From positions 684,501-748,500 of the forward strand of contig NC_088315.1 in NCBI RefSeq assembly GCF_910592395.1: DNA of 64,000 nucleotides, read 5' to 3'. Of this stretch, positions 38,901 to 53,900 are shown piece after piece. Below the pieces are notes generated by a model, which did no database searches, was not told where the DNA came from, and saw only the letters and a list, made by a program, of their open reading frames with translations. Each line of letters opens with the position of its first letter. The stretch's first letter is position 1. The position numbers were made by a program, and so were the translations under genes. This DNA comes from Lineus longissimus. Taxonomy: Eukaryota; Nemertea; Pilidiophora; Heteronemertea; Lineidae.

Positions 38901-41900
38901 GCGACAGCCATAAAAGGCACTAGTTCCTCTTTTGATTTTTGACATTTTCTCGCAGCATGTTCGTCGACCAAGCCTAAGAAGATAGTTCTGAAGGAAGGTG
39001 ATGCTGCAGACATTATGACGCCAGGTTTTGCGTCCTCAGGAGCGTATGGGAATAACAAGAATTGCTCGTGGGAATTCGAATTACCGGCGGGTCTGGTAAG
39101 TTGACCTAGTACAGCGACAATTAAGAACAGGGTGTTTGTTACCTGCGTCAAACCATTGCTTCAGGAAATCTCATTTAACAGTATTGGGCGATCTACGCAG
39201 TATTGTTAGTGGAAATCGGAAACACCGGAGGAGAGATACTTCGACAGACTGAGTTATTCTCACCACCATGTGAGGACAACCGCGGTGACAGGCGAAGTGA
39301 AGCTGCTCCGTAAACCAACACCCACACTACCTCGTTAGGAAATGCATTGGACGATTGGTTGAGTGCGCTAAAACATTTCAGATTTACAACAGAACCCAAA
39401 ATTTAGGCTTATCTGCATCCAAATCTCATTCCAGGCATTTGAGGGACAATTTGCAAGCTTTGACCTTGAAGCCAGTACGGGATGTACGAAGGATTACTTC
39501 CAACTCGAGCAGGAAGGGAACCTGATGGGCCGCGTTTGTGGCACATACAATTATAATGTAGCACCACCTAAGAAAGGGAACAGCGGAAAAGGGAAAGGTA
39601 GAAGAAGGCGACATACGTTCAGGTAGGATAATACACCAATATATTCTGTACGATATGTTTCACAAGTACCTGCAGTGAGTTGAGTTACTTGTCAAAGAGA
39701 CTGAAGGGCCATTTCTTCTGGGGCAGTATTTATTAAGCATATAGGCACATTTCGAGTTTCCCCAATAAAACACTTACCACCAGTGGATGGAGGATTTCAT
39801 GTTTTTCACATGTTTGCTCGTACGGATTTGCTTCCACACAAGTATCTTCACCATACCAATCTTTGCCCCTTATCTCCTTTTAGCAGGTGGAGTCGTGCAG
39901 CTATTGCGGCGGCTGCCTACGGTCATCCTTACAACTACCCAACTGTGGCTGGTGGCAAAGTGACACTGATCTTTGTGTCAGATGCGCAAACTGTGGGGAA
40001 AGGAGCCCACTTCAAGGTGAAGCTGGTCAAGCCAAAGGGACGTAAGTTGAAAAAAAAGAATTTAAAAGAATTGGCGTTGTACAGCAAAAGTGAAGGTTTG
40101 TCCAGTGATTGGAGGAAATACGATAAAACGTCGAACGTTTTTGAGTTTCATGTTCTTGCACTTTTAGCTTTTCTGTTTAATCTACCTCTGAAGGTGTAGC
40201 GAATATTGAGTCCCATGCAATAGTCGTCCAGGAAGGAAGATTCCATAAACGATTTCAATGTCAGATTACCAAAGAATGCCTTGCATGTTCAAACAAAGGG
40301 CAGGAGGATTTTCTGGAAGAGAGTATAAATATTTACTATGACACTCCTGTTATGCTTCCAGCAATCGATGGCGCTGTGAAGAGAATCACCATGGATGCAA
40401 AGAACAAACAAGTCACCATAACAACCCCTGGATATAAAAACAAGATACCAGTTCATCCCAATGCGAAGGCAGAATGGGCGATCCAGTTTAACAAAGAGAA
40501 ATACGTAAGTGTTAGTAAGCGACATACATTGTACAATCATTTGAAGGAAATGGTTTGTTCCAAGATAAACATAACGCAGAAGGTCACGCGATCTGATGTT
40601 TGCACCATAAAACACTTGATCTCTCCACAATTAGACAGACTTTCAGCAACTAGACTGATTCTGGTGTACGCCTCGATTGAAATATCTGTTTCTTGTATTC
40701 AGAGCATTGCCTGCGGCTTCCTCGGTCAATTCGAAATAAGTGCCGACACCAATACAGCATGCCCGAGAGACAAACTCGTCTTGCAAGATGTAAATGGCAC
40801 GGCTGAAACCTTCTGCGTTAATAAGACATATGGGACGGACTTGAAGGCTCTAGACCTGCCCATCAAGGCTGAGACTGAGCTTTCGGTGAACATGACCACG
40901 GACAAAGCGACTGGGAGAGGTTTCTCACTAGTCTGTCAGCTATTTGGGGCTATTCCACCAGGTACGATGTTGCTTACTTATCAAAACGACTTGTCTTCTA
41001 TTATTGTTTAATTGTGCATATAATGGTGGCATGTTATCTTGACCATCACGGCAGTGTAGTCCGCCTAGTATATTTGCAGACCTGATGCGTCAATTAATCG
41101 AATATAAACTTATTGGCTGAATTTCATCATGCCGGATGTCGTTTATTGCTGATTCAGTAAAATAAGCCGAAATAAATTATTACCAATTTTCTTTACAGCT
41201 TGCAAAGGCAATGGACCACAAACAGTCGAAGTCACCAACAACGGTAACATGAGGATCCAAAGCCCCGGATATGACGATAAGTTGCCGTACCCAAATGGTC
41301 TGAACTGCTCTTGGAATATCATGTGTCCAAATAAAGTACGTTCGAATTCAAGTTACACTTTGTTTGGAAACTTTAGTAAATAAATCGTGTTTTCAATGCA
41401 TCTCGTTTCTATTCAGAGAGTGGTAATGTATGGTGATGGTGAACTCGACCTCGAAGGTACGGCAGCCGCTTGCGATAAGGACACTGTCACCATCCTTGAG
41501 GAGAAGCGAGGAACTGACAAAGACCAAGCACTCACCATCTGCGGCAAGAAACAGTACGCCAAGGGAAAGAAGGATAAGTTATTCGTGGCTAGGTACAATG
41601 GTAACGTTTCGGTTAGCTTCGTTACAAGTAATAAGACGAACGGACTCGGATTTTCCTTGCTGTTGAATTGTGATCCATGCAGCGCAGATTGTATGGGTGT
41701 TTGTGATGGGAAGGCGAGATTATTATGTTCTCAGTACTGTATTGGTAAGTCTATTTTATTTACAGGTGAGGCAATCTTCGTCAGAAACAAGCTAAATACT
41801 TTAGAATCCACAGGACACTCGGGACTGGTGAAGTTTGAGTATAGTTGCAAATTTCTTCATGAGACTGTACCGATATTCTTATGAAACTCTTGATGTCACA

Positions 41901-44900
41901 AGAAGGCTTAAAATCCGACCGTTTTTTCTTACATTGTTTCATTTATCGAACGCCATCTACATGATATTTCATTGGGAAGTGTTCTGCGGGATGAGGATAA
42001 TGAAAGCATAGTCTTGTTTCAGATGGCCTAACTGGCAAGAATGAGACAATGACAGAATTCGAAAATGTCACAGACTGCGGCAAACGATGCATCGTCAACA
42101 ACACCAAAATTAACGAATTAGACTCCTGCAATCGATGCATGCTTGCCGCAAAGAAATCTACGTGGGGACCTCTGGGAAGTTCATATATGGACTGCGCGAA
42201 TACGTGCCATTCGCCATTTGGTGAGTTATTCTTCTTACTGATATTCTATTGCTACTGTGATGGCATAAGAATGACCGAGAGTAATCTGGCTAACTGTGCG
42301 AGCCAAAAGAGAGCACCCGGTTGCTGGACCAACGACTACCCAACGCTTTAGCAAAGATGGTTTACTATTTATCGTCGGTGACAATACGGGTCGAGTTTAT
42401 CTTGATAAAAAATTGTCCTTTATAAGAAATTGGTGTTATTTACATTATTTTCAAAAGGGTGTAAATCAGTAAAACACATTTTGGTTATAACCTGTAACCA
42501 TGGTATTATTTTGCCTTATTCAGCCATGAAGAAAAATGGGGCAGATATTGCCAAGAATACCACTGAAACATGCGATCAATGCATATATGGAACAACCAAT
42601 AAGACACTGTCGGATGTCAAGGACGTGTGTGGTGTTTGTGGTGGAAAGGGGGACACTTGCTTGGACTGCAATCAGAAACCAAACGGGTAAGATTTTACAA
42701 TGACGATTTCATCACTTCCTGCCAACTATTTAAATATGCTCTGGGTGACTAAGAATAACAACAATAACTGAGATACATTTGGACTATCATTCTTTCGATT
42801 GGTTAACAACATTATTAAGACGTTTGTAGGTGGCAATATTCTCTACGCTTCCTTGATTACTAACCCAAGAAGCTATGAGGCTAATGTACCGCATGATTGT
42901 TGACCCTTTCGTACACACATTCAACATCTTAATACGTGCATATATCAAAACCTGAATACGATGGCTTTTTTGAAATATCAACTAATTTCTGTTATTTTTA
43001 AGTGGTGCTACAAAAGAGCAAATACTACCGAAATCTGAAACATAGCAGTTTTTGTATAGAGCTTCCTTTCTGTCAACTTTCAGCGGTGCGGTAATAGACG
43101 CGTGTGGCAAGTGCGGGGGTGACGGAACAACCTGCCAAAACGTCCCAAGCAAAGTGATACCCGATATCATACCTTCTGTTACAGACCTGGTGCGTAGTGG
43201 ACCTAATTGTTCCTTATTGTCTTTGCCTTTACATTGTGGACACAGAGCTATACGGCGGCCAAGGTATCACTGTGCATGTAGATTCTTTTGCCCAACAAAG
43301 GCGTGACATACTCGCGGCAAAAAGAAGAGTGTAAAAGTTCAGCAGTTACAATCCGCCATAGCTCTGTCGTTTGTTCCAGCATCTCAACGAACAAGTCCCC
43401 ACTTTTTAGGTGGGACTTGTCTCATTGTCTGTTCGCCTTGTTTATCAAGGTGGCCGAAATGAGTTGTTTGACAAGAGTAATCAGATCCATGAAGTATTTA
43501 CTTACCAATATCAGAAATTTACACAAAATCTCACCGGGAGATTTTCTTTTTTCACAATAGTTTTTGAATGATAATTTCAGACCATTCGAGTTGAAGGTGC
43601 TGGGTTCGTAGTTGGTAAGGTGAATGAAGTGGTCTTCCAGGACGCGACTGGTAAAGAGGTGTTAAAAGTCAGCGCTGTTATAGAAAATAACCAAAATCTA
43701 ACGACAGCTACGTTTCAACTTCCCGCAGGTAAGTGTAGGAGCTATAGTCATCCAGCAAAACGTAAGGAAGATGCCTCAGTTCAGGTTACATAAAAGAGTT
43801 GTTGGGTAAAAACGCATTTGACTAAGTTCATATCCCTCCAAAAAAATATGTTAGAAATGTCCAACACTTTTGTATACAGTGATATTTAAACCATGGTGCT
43901 CACGTTTGAAATAAGATCCAAAACACTATGCATTCTCTATCTTTTTGAGAAAACAAAGCACAAGGCCAATTGTCGTCACTCAAACTTTGAAGGTGGGAGA
44001 GGTGTCTTTTAAAATCAAAATTTAAATCTAATGCATTATTCTTATTCAATTGCAGGTGCCTATCAGGTGTTTACCAAAACGGCAAGCGGGACTCTTTCAA
44101 AAAAAAGTTTGGCACTCACGGTGTTTGACAGTACTAGTAAGTTGACGAACATGCTATTGGTTACAGCTTGTCTTATTTCATTTTTTTCACTTTATTTCAG
44201 CTGTTCAAGTAGTTGTTACCAATATCTCTCTCTAAATCTCTTCAAGCTTCTTTCTGTCGTCGGAGGGTTGTTCATTTCGGAAACTGTTGTCACCCTGTGT
44301 ATCCACACATTGAGAGAAATATGGCACCAACCCTGATCAGATGGGAACAACTTTCATATACATGTATTTCAAACGGAAGACCATGAGGCCTCGTTCATCT
44401 TGGCCCAGATTCACCATTCAGGAGAAAATTTAATTCTAAGAGCGGATTGTCTCTCGCATATGATAACGAGAATTACAGTGTGCTGATAATGATGTCAGCA
44501 TCTACCCAACGCTCAACATGAGTAGGTATATACTGCTTGTAACAGCCTGGCTTGGTAAAGCCTTTCACGCGATCTTGATTTTCAAAACTCATGTGTTTTT
44601 TTTCTTGCAGAAATCAAGGTTATCGACCTCACACCAAAGGAAGCTTTAATTAGTACGGTGAAGACGAAGTATACCTTTACTTTTACGACTGAAAATGTGG
44701 AGGACACGAAGAAGATCGTATGCGTTTTTATAGGTATACTGTATAGATTGGGCGCTTTCATTCATAAAATTTCATGCTTTCAATGCCAACATTCACAAAT
44801 TTAGTCGATATTGATGCAGGATCGTGACTTGGAGGTGATGCATTCTGCCAGGAAGTTCGCAAGAAGAAGTTCTTGAATCGAGCGTTGGACACCCTGTCTT

Positions 44901-47900
44901 TCTTGAGAAAGTATGGTCAGTACTCACAAAAGGTACTGAGATTAGTTTTTTAAGGTTTTTGCATATCATGGCAATAACGCAATCTTGCAAGTATACGTAC
45001 ATACGGTGTGAACTGCAATACCAATAAACAATAGTTATTGACACGTTGTTCTTTTCCAGGTCTTTATGATGTCACCACCCTCAAGTCAGCGATTGGCAAA
45101 GGAGCGAAAATCAAGGCGAATAGCAAGACTACCTTACAGCGATACGTCATGGAGGTCCCCTTTAAGAGTGCCACAGAGATCATATGTGAGCTGGACTTGG
45201 CGATCCCTAAATCTCGTGAACTAACGGTGTTTGCTTCAGTGAACGGTGGATATCATCCCTTGACTAAAACCTTCACATTCCCGATCATGGCGCCTGCCCC
45301 GGCGGTCAAGTCGTGTAAATTTAGTGACAGTGGTCAGTATAGTGAAGCATTTGCTTCCACATCCTTATCAGTTAGAACTGGTGTAATTTTAACTGTGACG
45401 GGGATCACAACCTTTTCTATCATGGGTCCAAATCTTATGTCATTCTGTGGCCCGGCGGCGAATTTTCTTTTCCTCAACCTTGGGGACACTATAGTGTACA
45501 TTTGTACAGGGACTTTCAGCCAATCAGATTTCGACAAATACATGACGTCAGAAGTCTTAGAAACTTTAGAGCAGTTGGTGGAGCGCTCGTAAGAAATGGC
45601 AGAATACCGTGTTCGATCCAAAGGTCGCGAGTTCGAATCCGGTTGTGGACATTTTTCTTTTTTATTCTTTATATTTTATTTTCATAATGAGTTTCTTTTC
45701 CCTTGTTATTTAGATTTTAGATATTTGTGCTATTTCTGCTGCCTGCAACATACCTACAGAAAGGACAATAACAATAGCCCATCTCCAAGATCCAAGGGAT
45801 AGTCCTTCAGATATCATATCGAGTATGAATATACAATGAGACTTGTCTCATGCGAATGGTCTTCCTCCAGTAGGAATATGTTTCTCTGCAATGAGACTTG
45901 TCTTTCGATACTGCCTCGTGTGTATGGTCTTCCTCCAGTATATTTTGATACTGTATGCTTCCAATTTGAGTAACAAGCACAAACCAATACAAGCGTTATC
46001 GGATTCTGATTGGCTGAGAACCTGTGTACAATGCACACTACTGTCCGAAAGGTTCAGGAAAAAAATTCGCGGCCCGGCGCGTCTTTCGAACTCGGTGTAA
46101 CTTACTTCAAGGAGGGGTGGGAGCTTTGGCAGGCTTCGTGACCTAATTGAAACTGTTTTGCCACTTTATAAACAGTTAGTAATTTCTCTTTGAATATTGA
46201 TGTACATTGTTCATGTGTGTTATTGATACGCAAAGTTGTAAGTTTTCACTCGTGTTATTTCTGGCTGCGGCCATGTTTGTTTCTGATCTTCAGAGAGCCT
46301 CTTGTAAATGAAGCTGAGGCAAGGACAGTGCTTTTGAAAGTAACAATCAGGACGTTGTTGGTGAAGTCATTGAATCTAGTCTCGACCCAGTTGCACTCCA
46401 GACATTGAGTGTAATCTCGACCCAGTCGCATGTGCTACTCGTATCTTAGCGTTACTTACCTCCCCGGTTATGTTCATTTTATGTTTATTTCTGGTGCATT
46501 AAGGAATTACCTCTTTTCAGGCGCGTATGTCGACATTGAGTTCACTAGCGCAGTTGAGACGAGAAAGTTAAAAAAAACATCGGATATGTTTGACAACTTC
46601 AGTGTTTTCGGTGACAAAGCGACAAAGTTAAACTGGAAGAGTGTCAAGTCACTGCGAGTTTTAATTGGTAAAGGAACATCATTAGTTGTAATCGGTGAGT
46701 ATGTCTTGAAGAGTAAATGCAACATTTTGATTAAAGCTGCAGTTATTTTTGAGAATTTCGAAAACGTACTTAATAAATCGACACACAATATACAGTTAGA
46801 GTAGTGTTCTGCAAACAGATTTCGTTAACCGTTGTCAAAGCGCTTGCTTACCTCAATAAGCGTATGTATTTTAAGATACCGTGGTAACGTTCAAGGCGAA
46901 TGCAGTGAAATCGTTCGGGCAGCAGCTTTCGAAGGCTCTAACAGGAACGGAAAAGGTTGCAGCGGCGGACAAAGCCAAAGACCCCGTGGCAATCCTTACA
47001 GGTGCTACCGAGGCAGCAGGGTGCGACGTCCTTGAGTTTTTGGGTGATCAGTCTTACGGGGCCGCCGGTAGGACATGGAAAGTGTTTAAATTCGAAGTTT
47101 TCGACCCTGCCACCGGCGCTGGTCTCGGTCCTAACAAAATTAGTAAGTTCTAAGTTCTAAGTCCATGTACATTTTGCACTGCGTTCTCGCAATGTAATAC
47201 TCATATAAGGAACGAGATTACAAAAAGGTTTTGATACACTATTCTAACCATGTTTTAATGTTTAACTTCGTGATGCATCTTATTTTAATGAACTGGCCGC
47301 GACTCCGACATCAGGAGGGACGGGCGGCCAGTTCAAGCAGGGAAGGGACGATGTAATCAAAAGTTTGAGTTTTGGTGGATGTACATGAGAACGTAACAAT
47401 ATCAGATCTTACCAAGATGAGGTCCTTATTGTGCTCGAACATGAATACTGGTTCAATGACGTCGTGGCAATCGCGGTACGACACATGTGTCTAGTACGTT
47501 GTCGATTATACTCATCTGTCATCACCTTATTGACATTCCTGTTCCAATTTTCAAGATATCACGAAAGGCAAGCTAACCGTTCAAGGAGCGGATGTGCAGA
47601 CGGGTTTCAAGGTCAAATTGACGGTGACGAACTTCCTTGACAAGACAACATTTGTTGAAGTAAATCTCATTATCAATCCAAGTCCGATCCCGAAAGTCAG
47701 CTTGATAAGTGATAAAGGAGTGACAGGTTTGAAGAGGAGTGACACGTATGTACCACCATCAGCTTTTCACCCCGGCGTCAGTCCAGTAGGCTACTAGACC
47801 CGCTTGTTCAAAAGTATGATATCCCCAATGAAATATGGCGCCTATATAACCCCCACTCAGCACAAAACACAGAAAGCTGCCGTATCGTGGCAAATCACGG

Positions 47901-50900
47901 ATGATGCAGTAAATCGCAGTGGTGGGATAGTACCTGAATGACATAGTGTACCGATAAGCTAAACTAGCCTAGACGTTATCTCTTATAGATAATCCCATAA
48001 AACTTTTAATTTTCAGACTAACAACTCGGCTTGGGCCTGAACTTTAAAATAAAAAATCAAAGTTTATCATGTTCTATTAGTCGCGACGGTTTATAAGATG
48101 GTTCTCCTTCTTCACTTTTTCTTATGCCTCTTGTAATTTTAATGTTGCAGTTTTTCGGTTTGTGCTGAAGCAGAGCTTCCCGGGGGGAATTGCAAGACAA
48201 ACGGAGCAGTCAACTTTGTCTGGAGCTTCCCCGGTATGGACCCGAAGCAGGCCAACGCAAGGTGTTATCTATTCAGAAAATACACACTTAATGGTAAGTT
48301 ATTCATGTTCCCTACGCCGTCTCTACAGAAACCCGGGATCATTTTCATGCAACGTAGAATCATCGAATACATTTCTCAAAATATGCATTCCTCGAAAATA
48401 GAAGTAGCGTCAACCGTGTTCTAGAACATACATCGTACATAAGCCCCATTATTTTGGGAAACTACCCTTCTGATGAGCTTCGTTAACAATAATATGGTCA
48501 CAGTGATTATAAGCAAACAGAAGATACCTCATGTTATGTTGTTTTTTAATTCCTTCCAACCATTTTCAGTCGGCACTGTCCAACTTAGTGTTACTCTGTC
48601 AATCGGAAACTCAGGAGCAACAGTCAGCAAAACATTAGATTTGAAAGTCCTTTCGAGACCTCTCATTGCCGTTATTTCAAGTAAGTAATTACCCTCTAAC
48701 GAAAAAAAACAAAAAAAACCGCAGCGCTGAATGAAACTTTCTTTGCTCTCCCTCATTGAACCTGGGGGCTATGGTGGTTGTACTATCAAAAGAAATAATT
48801 CTACATAAACGTGTATAGTTTTATCAAATTCTGATCCACACTATTTGTGGTACATGTATTACATGTACACCCTTCGATTTGGGGCGTTTTCAAAGTCCAC
48901 CCGCAATGTACATGTAGTTAACTCGAACACAACGACTGCATATATCAAGATTGTGAATTCAGATAACCTTCATCGCGTGTTTCAGATGCACCAGCAAAGC
49001 TAGGAAGCTCTTCCAAACCAGCTAATATATCCTGCATTCAGTCAATCGATCCGGATAGAGACGCATCGAAGAAAATCAGCTGCAAGTGGTTCTGTCAAAC
49101 AGCCGTATGTAGAGTTTGATCTGAACCTATTTGTGGCCTATTGATGAGTAACTTAACCCTGAATTTGACACTTTGAAAGGACATTACAGTTATGATTTTG
49201 ATTCTATAATCAGCGGTGATTGTAAGTAGGTATGTGGCCCAGGCCTATCCCAGATTGAACATGAAACGATTATTCTCCTAAAGCAATGGAATGTAGCGTT
49301 TTATAGGGGCAACTGAATGACTGGTGCGTTGTTTCATTTCAGGATGGTCCATGTATGACAATCAGCGACAAGCAAATTGACCCTTTCATCGGTAATGAGT
49401 ACACTGTGGACCCTACTATCCTCATCCCCAATACCGTGTACACATTCACCCTCAAGGTATCAAAGGGCACGAGGACAGCATCTGCCATCAAAGAGATCAA
49501 CGTTGTGGCTGGAGACCCTCCCTCTGTAAGACATTCAGCCTTTTCGGTTGTACTTCAACTGGAAAGGAATCAAGCGCGAGCAGTAAAATGAACCATATTT
49601 ACCAAAATTTACATCGGTGTTAAAAACTACATCCATAACAACTGATATTTTACTAACTCGAGTCAATCGTAATGACTGAGACAGTAACAAATACACCACT
49701 TGTACGAGGTGGCGTTGTCAGTTCTGGACACTTGGGTGAGCGAAAAGATAGACAGGATAGACAACCTGATAACAGGATTCAGAACCAGCAATAGCTAGCG
49801 TCTGGATTCGTCCAATATTGCTTATCAGGAATCGGGACCGGGACTTACCAAAACGGGATATCGGGAAAGTCTCCTCTTATCAACCTCTATGAAGTTTCCA
49901 CGCGTAAAGATACACTTACCAGTGTCACTCATGGAGATTCTCACTCGGCGCGTACGAGTAGAACTTAACATCGAACAATATCACAAACTTACCAATCGGG
50001 TAGGCCTACAGCTTACTGGTTTCGAGACCTTTATGAAATAACAAAAACATGCTTATTGTACAAAACGATTTTGTTTCAGGTTATTTTCATTCCCATCGAA
50101 GGCATGGCAGATTCGTCTGGACGACTGAACGTGCTTGCTTTCGTCGAGTCAGCTCAAGCAATCACCAGCGCCAAGTGGACAAGCCTCGACAGTGAGTATA
50201 TACGATGCCCTGACCGCCCCCATCAAATCTAAGGGGTGACAGTACTCGTAGCAGTGTTCTCAATTGACCCCTTTAAGTAGGGAAGGGATTGCCATATGTA
50301 ATTTGACCCCCTTTTCGGGGCCTGACGTTTGTCCTCGAGAAGAAATCCTATTAACACATTTTAGCAAAAGCAATGTATACTAAGTAAAGTGGTCACACAT
50401 TTAATGAAGAAGCACCCTTTTCTCAAATCACACGGGCATTGGCAGTAATATCCATTTGGAACATCTTGTAACTCAAGTCTTCATCTTTTTCATATGTTGT
50501 GCGTTTTTCCTCTTTAGAATCCTCAGATGGAAAAGACGTTTACGCCGTCACAGAGTTGGACACTAAATGGGAAAAGACGCATGTGATTGGCGGCACAAAG
50601 AAATCCACCTATAAGATGGTTTTACCGCCTGGTTAGTAGGACAATAACTATCGATTGAAACTTCTTCTGAAAGCGAGCAGTGTCTCTTCTAAAAATAGGT
50701 CTGCGAAAAACCCCGGTTGGCCCTAGTGACGCCATGAATTGGCGGCAACTTGCCAACTTGGCAACAACCAAACATTCGGGGTCTTACCCGAGTGGTAAGG
50801 TTGTACAGTACTAAATCACTCTACAAGAGGTTATATTCATTTATTTGTTTATGTTAAAAACAGCAGTTGCAGTAAGCAAACTTTCCATCATAACTATGAT

Positions 50901-53900
50901 TTCTTCTCCAGGTACTTTAAATGCTGGTGCCAAGTTTTTATTCAGCCTGCAAGTGTTAACTGCCAGTTCCGACTCAAGCTCTTTAGTTGTATTGGAAACT
51001 GCACCTGTCATCACTGGGTGCGTTGTAGCCATTTCTCTCGCACCCTACATGGAATCAGACGAGGTACGCTTTTTGTCATGTTCAAATTGGTTCCCAAACA
51101 TTCCTAATTCTTGCAGTTACATATATGTATCTGTATACGAAGATCCAGTTGCTTAATCGGCGGCGTTAACTCCTAACTTGATATGAAATGAACTGAAGGA
51201 TAAAACGTCTAATTCAGCTTACGCTTGCGTTTGTCTTATGCCCATTGAGCAGCTGGGCCCTGCACGAAACTTTGGAGGTAGCTTCTTTAACCTGCAAGTC
51301 ATTATTTTCTTGCTAGATCGAACTATCTACATCTGAATGTGTGGCATCAGGGGCACAACACCCCCTGACCTACACATTCAAATATCGCACAACCAATGAT
51401 GGCGATTTGACTTTGGCACCCAAAAATAAGGCTCCCTCGGCGAAGATTCCCGGACCCAAGGCAACCAGCAAAGGAAAGATCACATTTGTGTCGACGGTAC
51501 GTCAACCTCTAGCCACTTAGCAGTGAAGTGCTGCAAAAACACGCTGAGGAAACCGTCATCGTTTATTGCCAAACATATAGGGAGAGAGTATCATCAATTC
51601 AACATGGACATCAGTTTTGCTTACACACGCTACTGACTTGCTGCATATCATATATAATATTGGTGATCGATAACAGCATCACATTGACGTCACAACATGT
51701 AGCCTATTCAGGTCCGCCTCCGTCACCAGTATCCCTGTATTGTGAATATGATCATGAGGCAATTTCAGTTTGCGTGTCATCAATTGGTTCTCTGTAGTGA
51801 AGGATTTGGTCTGGGACTTGTGATAACTTATAGGGATTATTACGAAGTAGCTGATCTTAATGTTCACAGGGTGTAGATCGTCTCATCTCCTGCGTAACCA
51901 TTTCATTGGACTTGTTTCCTAAAGCGTTTTCACCGCTTTTCTTTCTAGGTTTGTGATACTAATGGCAACTGCTTCGACTTTGTCAACGCAGATGTAGTGG
52001 TCAATCCCATAAAACAAGATCAAAGCACCCTTGACGGTTTGGTGGTGAAGATGATGGCCAAATACTTGCGGCTTCAACTGATTGGTAAGGATTTGGCCAT
52101 GACTGGTATCATGACTTCTTACACTTAAAAATATAAGATTCCCGATTGGTAAGAAATGGAAAAAATTATGGAAATGGTTTCATTGATAGTGGGTTTTTAA
52201 AGAGAAGTCTATTTTTATTTACAAGTGTCGCGATAGTCAATTAGCACTGGATTTGATTGCACGATAGAACTTTGTAGTTCACACGTCGTCGTTCTTTGTG
52301 GTTGCAAAAGCTGCCACAAATTTCTTCGTTTGTCCCAGAGACCTCATCAGAATTGCCTTCGTCGTTACTGACTCCGACTGACCGCATGTCAATGGATCTC
52401 GCTACACATCCCACAACCACCTGGCCATATCCGTCGTCAAAACATCCAACTTGGCAAAAACACTATAATCCTGTTTTGTTTAAGGTGCATATTTGGACGC
52501 TCTCGTCATGAACAGCAACTTCAACAAGTTCATCATAAGAATCCGAATCACAATCAGTGCCGGAAAGCGCCGAAAGAGGGCGATATCTGTAACCGCAGAT
52601 GGCGAGAAAAACGCGATTGGAGCAATTGAATCTGTTTTGAAAGGTGTTTTGAGTAAAAGTACAATAGACACGGCCTGCCAGCAACTGAGTGGCGTTGATA
52701 TCAGCCAGATGGTTCCTGCCGATCAGAAGAAGTTTGCTGGGCAGATTGCGAAACTGTTAGAAGAAGGTGCGAAAGAAGGTATCAGCAATACCAGCATCAA
52801 AGCGGCTTTGAACGCGGTATGTAACTGTTCTCGTCTCCTGCCTGATTAATTGAAAATGAAACACAAATCAAACACTTGCAGCAGATAGTTTTAAAATCAT
52901 GATGCGCAAAAAGGATGTGCAATGAAAAATAAACTGATATGCCGGTACAGTAACTCATGATTTCCTTTTCCTTTTAGGCGGAAGATCTGTTAGACGCAAA
53001 AGCTCTCACTGAAAACGAATATTCAGCAATCCAGGCTAATGCATTCAAGGGATTATTCAAGGGTGGAGCTGTGAGCCAAAAGTTAGAGGTGAAGACGAAG
53101 AATTCCGTTTGTACAACGGCAAGACATGACTTCAGCGCTGAGCTAACTGGTGGTGATCCTGCTCGACCAGTGAAGGTGAAGTTCCCCAAGGAGATGTCAC
53201 AGACGTAAGTAATCCATCCCGCTCATCGTGGCGCATGAGGCTTAACGCGAAAATCTAAGCAATCCGAGAAACGAACATCATGGTGTCAGCCATATGGCTC
53301 ATTACATGTAACACTTGCCGGAATCTTCTCCTGTCTTCAGTACTCTGCACGAGTCAAGCTGAAGTGACATGGAACATCCGTTCCTTCCGAATGCAACTTG
53401 ATTGAAATTATCTCCTTTGAATGAAATTTTCGTTAGATAGTCACATTTTAGAGCCGATTTTGCGATATAGACACAGTCCAGAGGCGAGCCTAACAGCGGA
53501 AGGTCGGAATACAACTTCTTGGAACAATTGTAGAGACAACATTGAAGAAATTGATCGAGATAATGGAGGGGAGGGGGCCTGGGAGCTGCCCGGATCCATG
53601 CTCTCATGGTGACAAACGAAAGGCAAAGAATAACAAAGTTCTGATCCATCCTTGGTGTTTTTTCAGATACTCTGATTGGACTTGTGATGGTGTCAAGAAG
53701 TGCTACGATCTCGGCGTTGTTCTAACTCATTTCAACGCCGCTGGCTACACGAGGGGTACCATCTCTGCCGCTGACTTGAAGGAGAAGTCTACAGATATTG
53801 TGGATGTGACGTGTAATAACCCTGCAACAGGTAAGTACGGGGTCCGATCAGATCTAATGGAAACTATGACGGAGATAGTGCCCCGCTGAAGCCGTTGCCA

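Noticed and set aside
45038-45592. 184-residue frame extending past the IPT/REJ exon
   Set aside because: The conserved sequence stops at FSDSG. A phase-correct donor (G|GTCAGT at 45332) joins it to AYVDIEF at 46521, and the extension has no REJ-like content.
45570-45660. Functional tRNA gene
   Set aside because: The A and B boxes are present, but the acceptor stem does not pair and a T-rich tail follows, so a SINE is the better reading.
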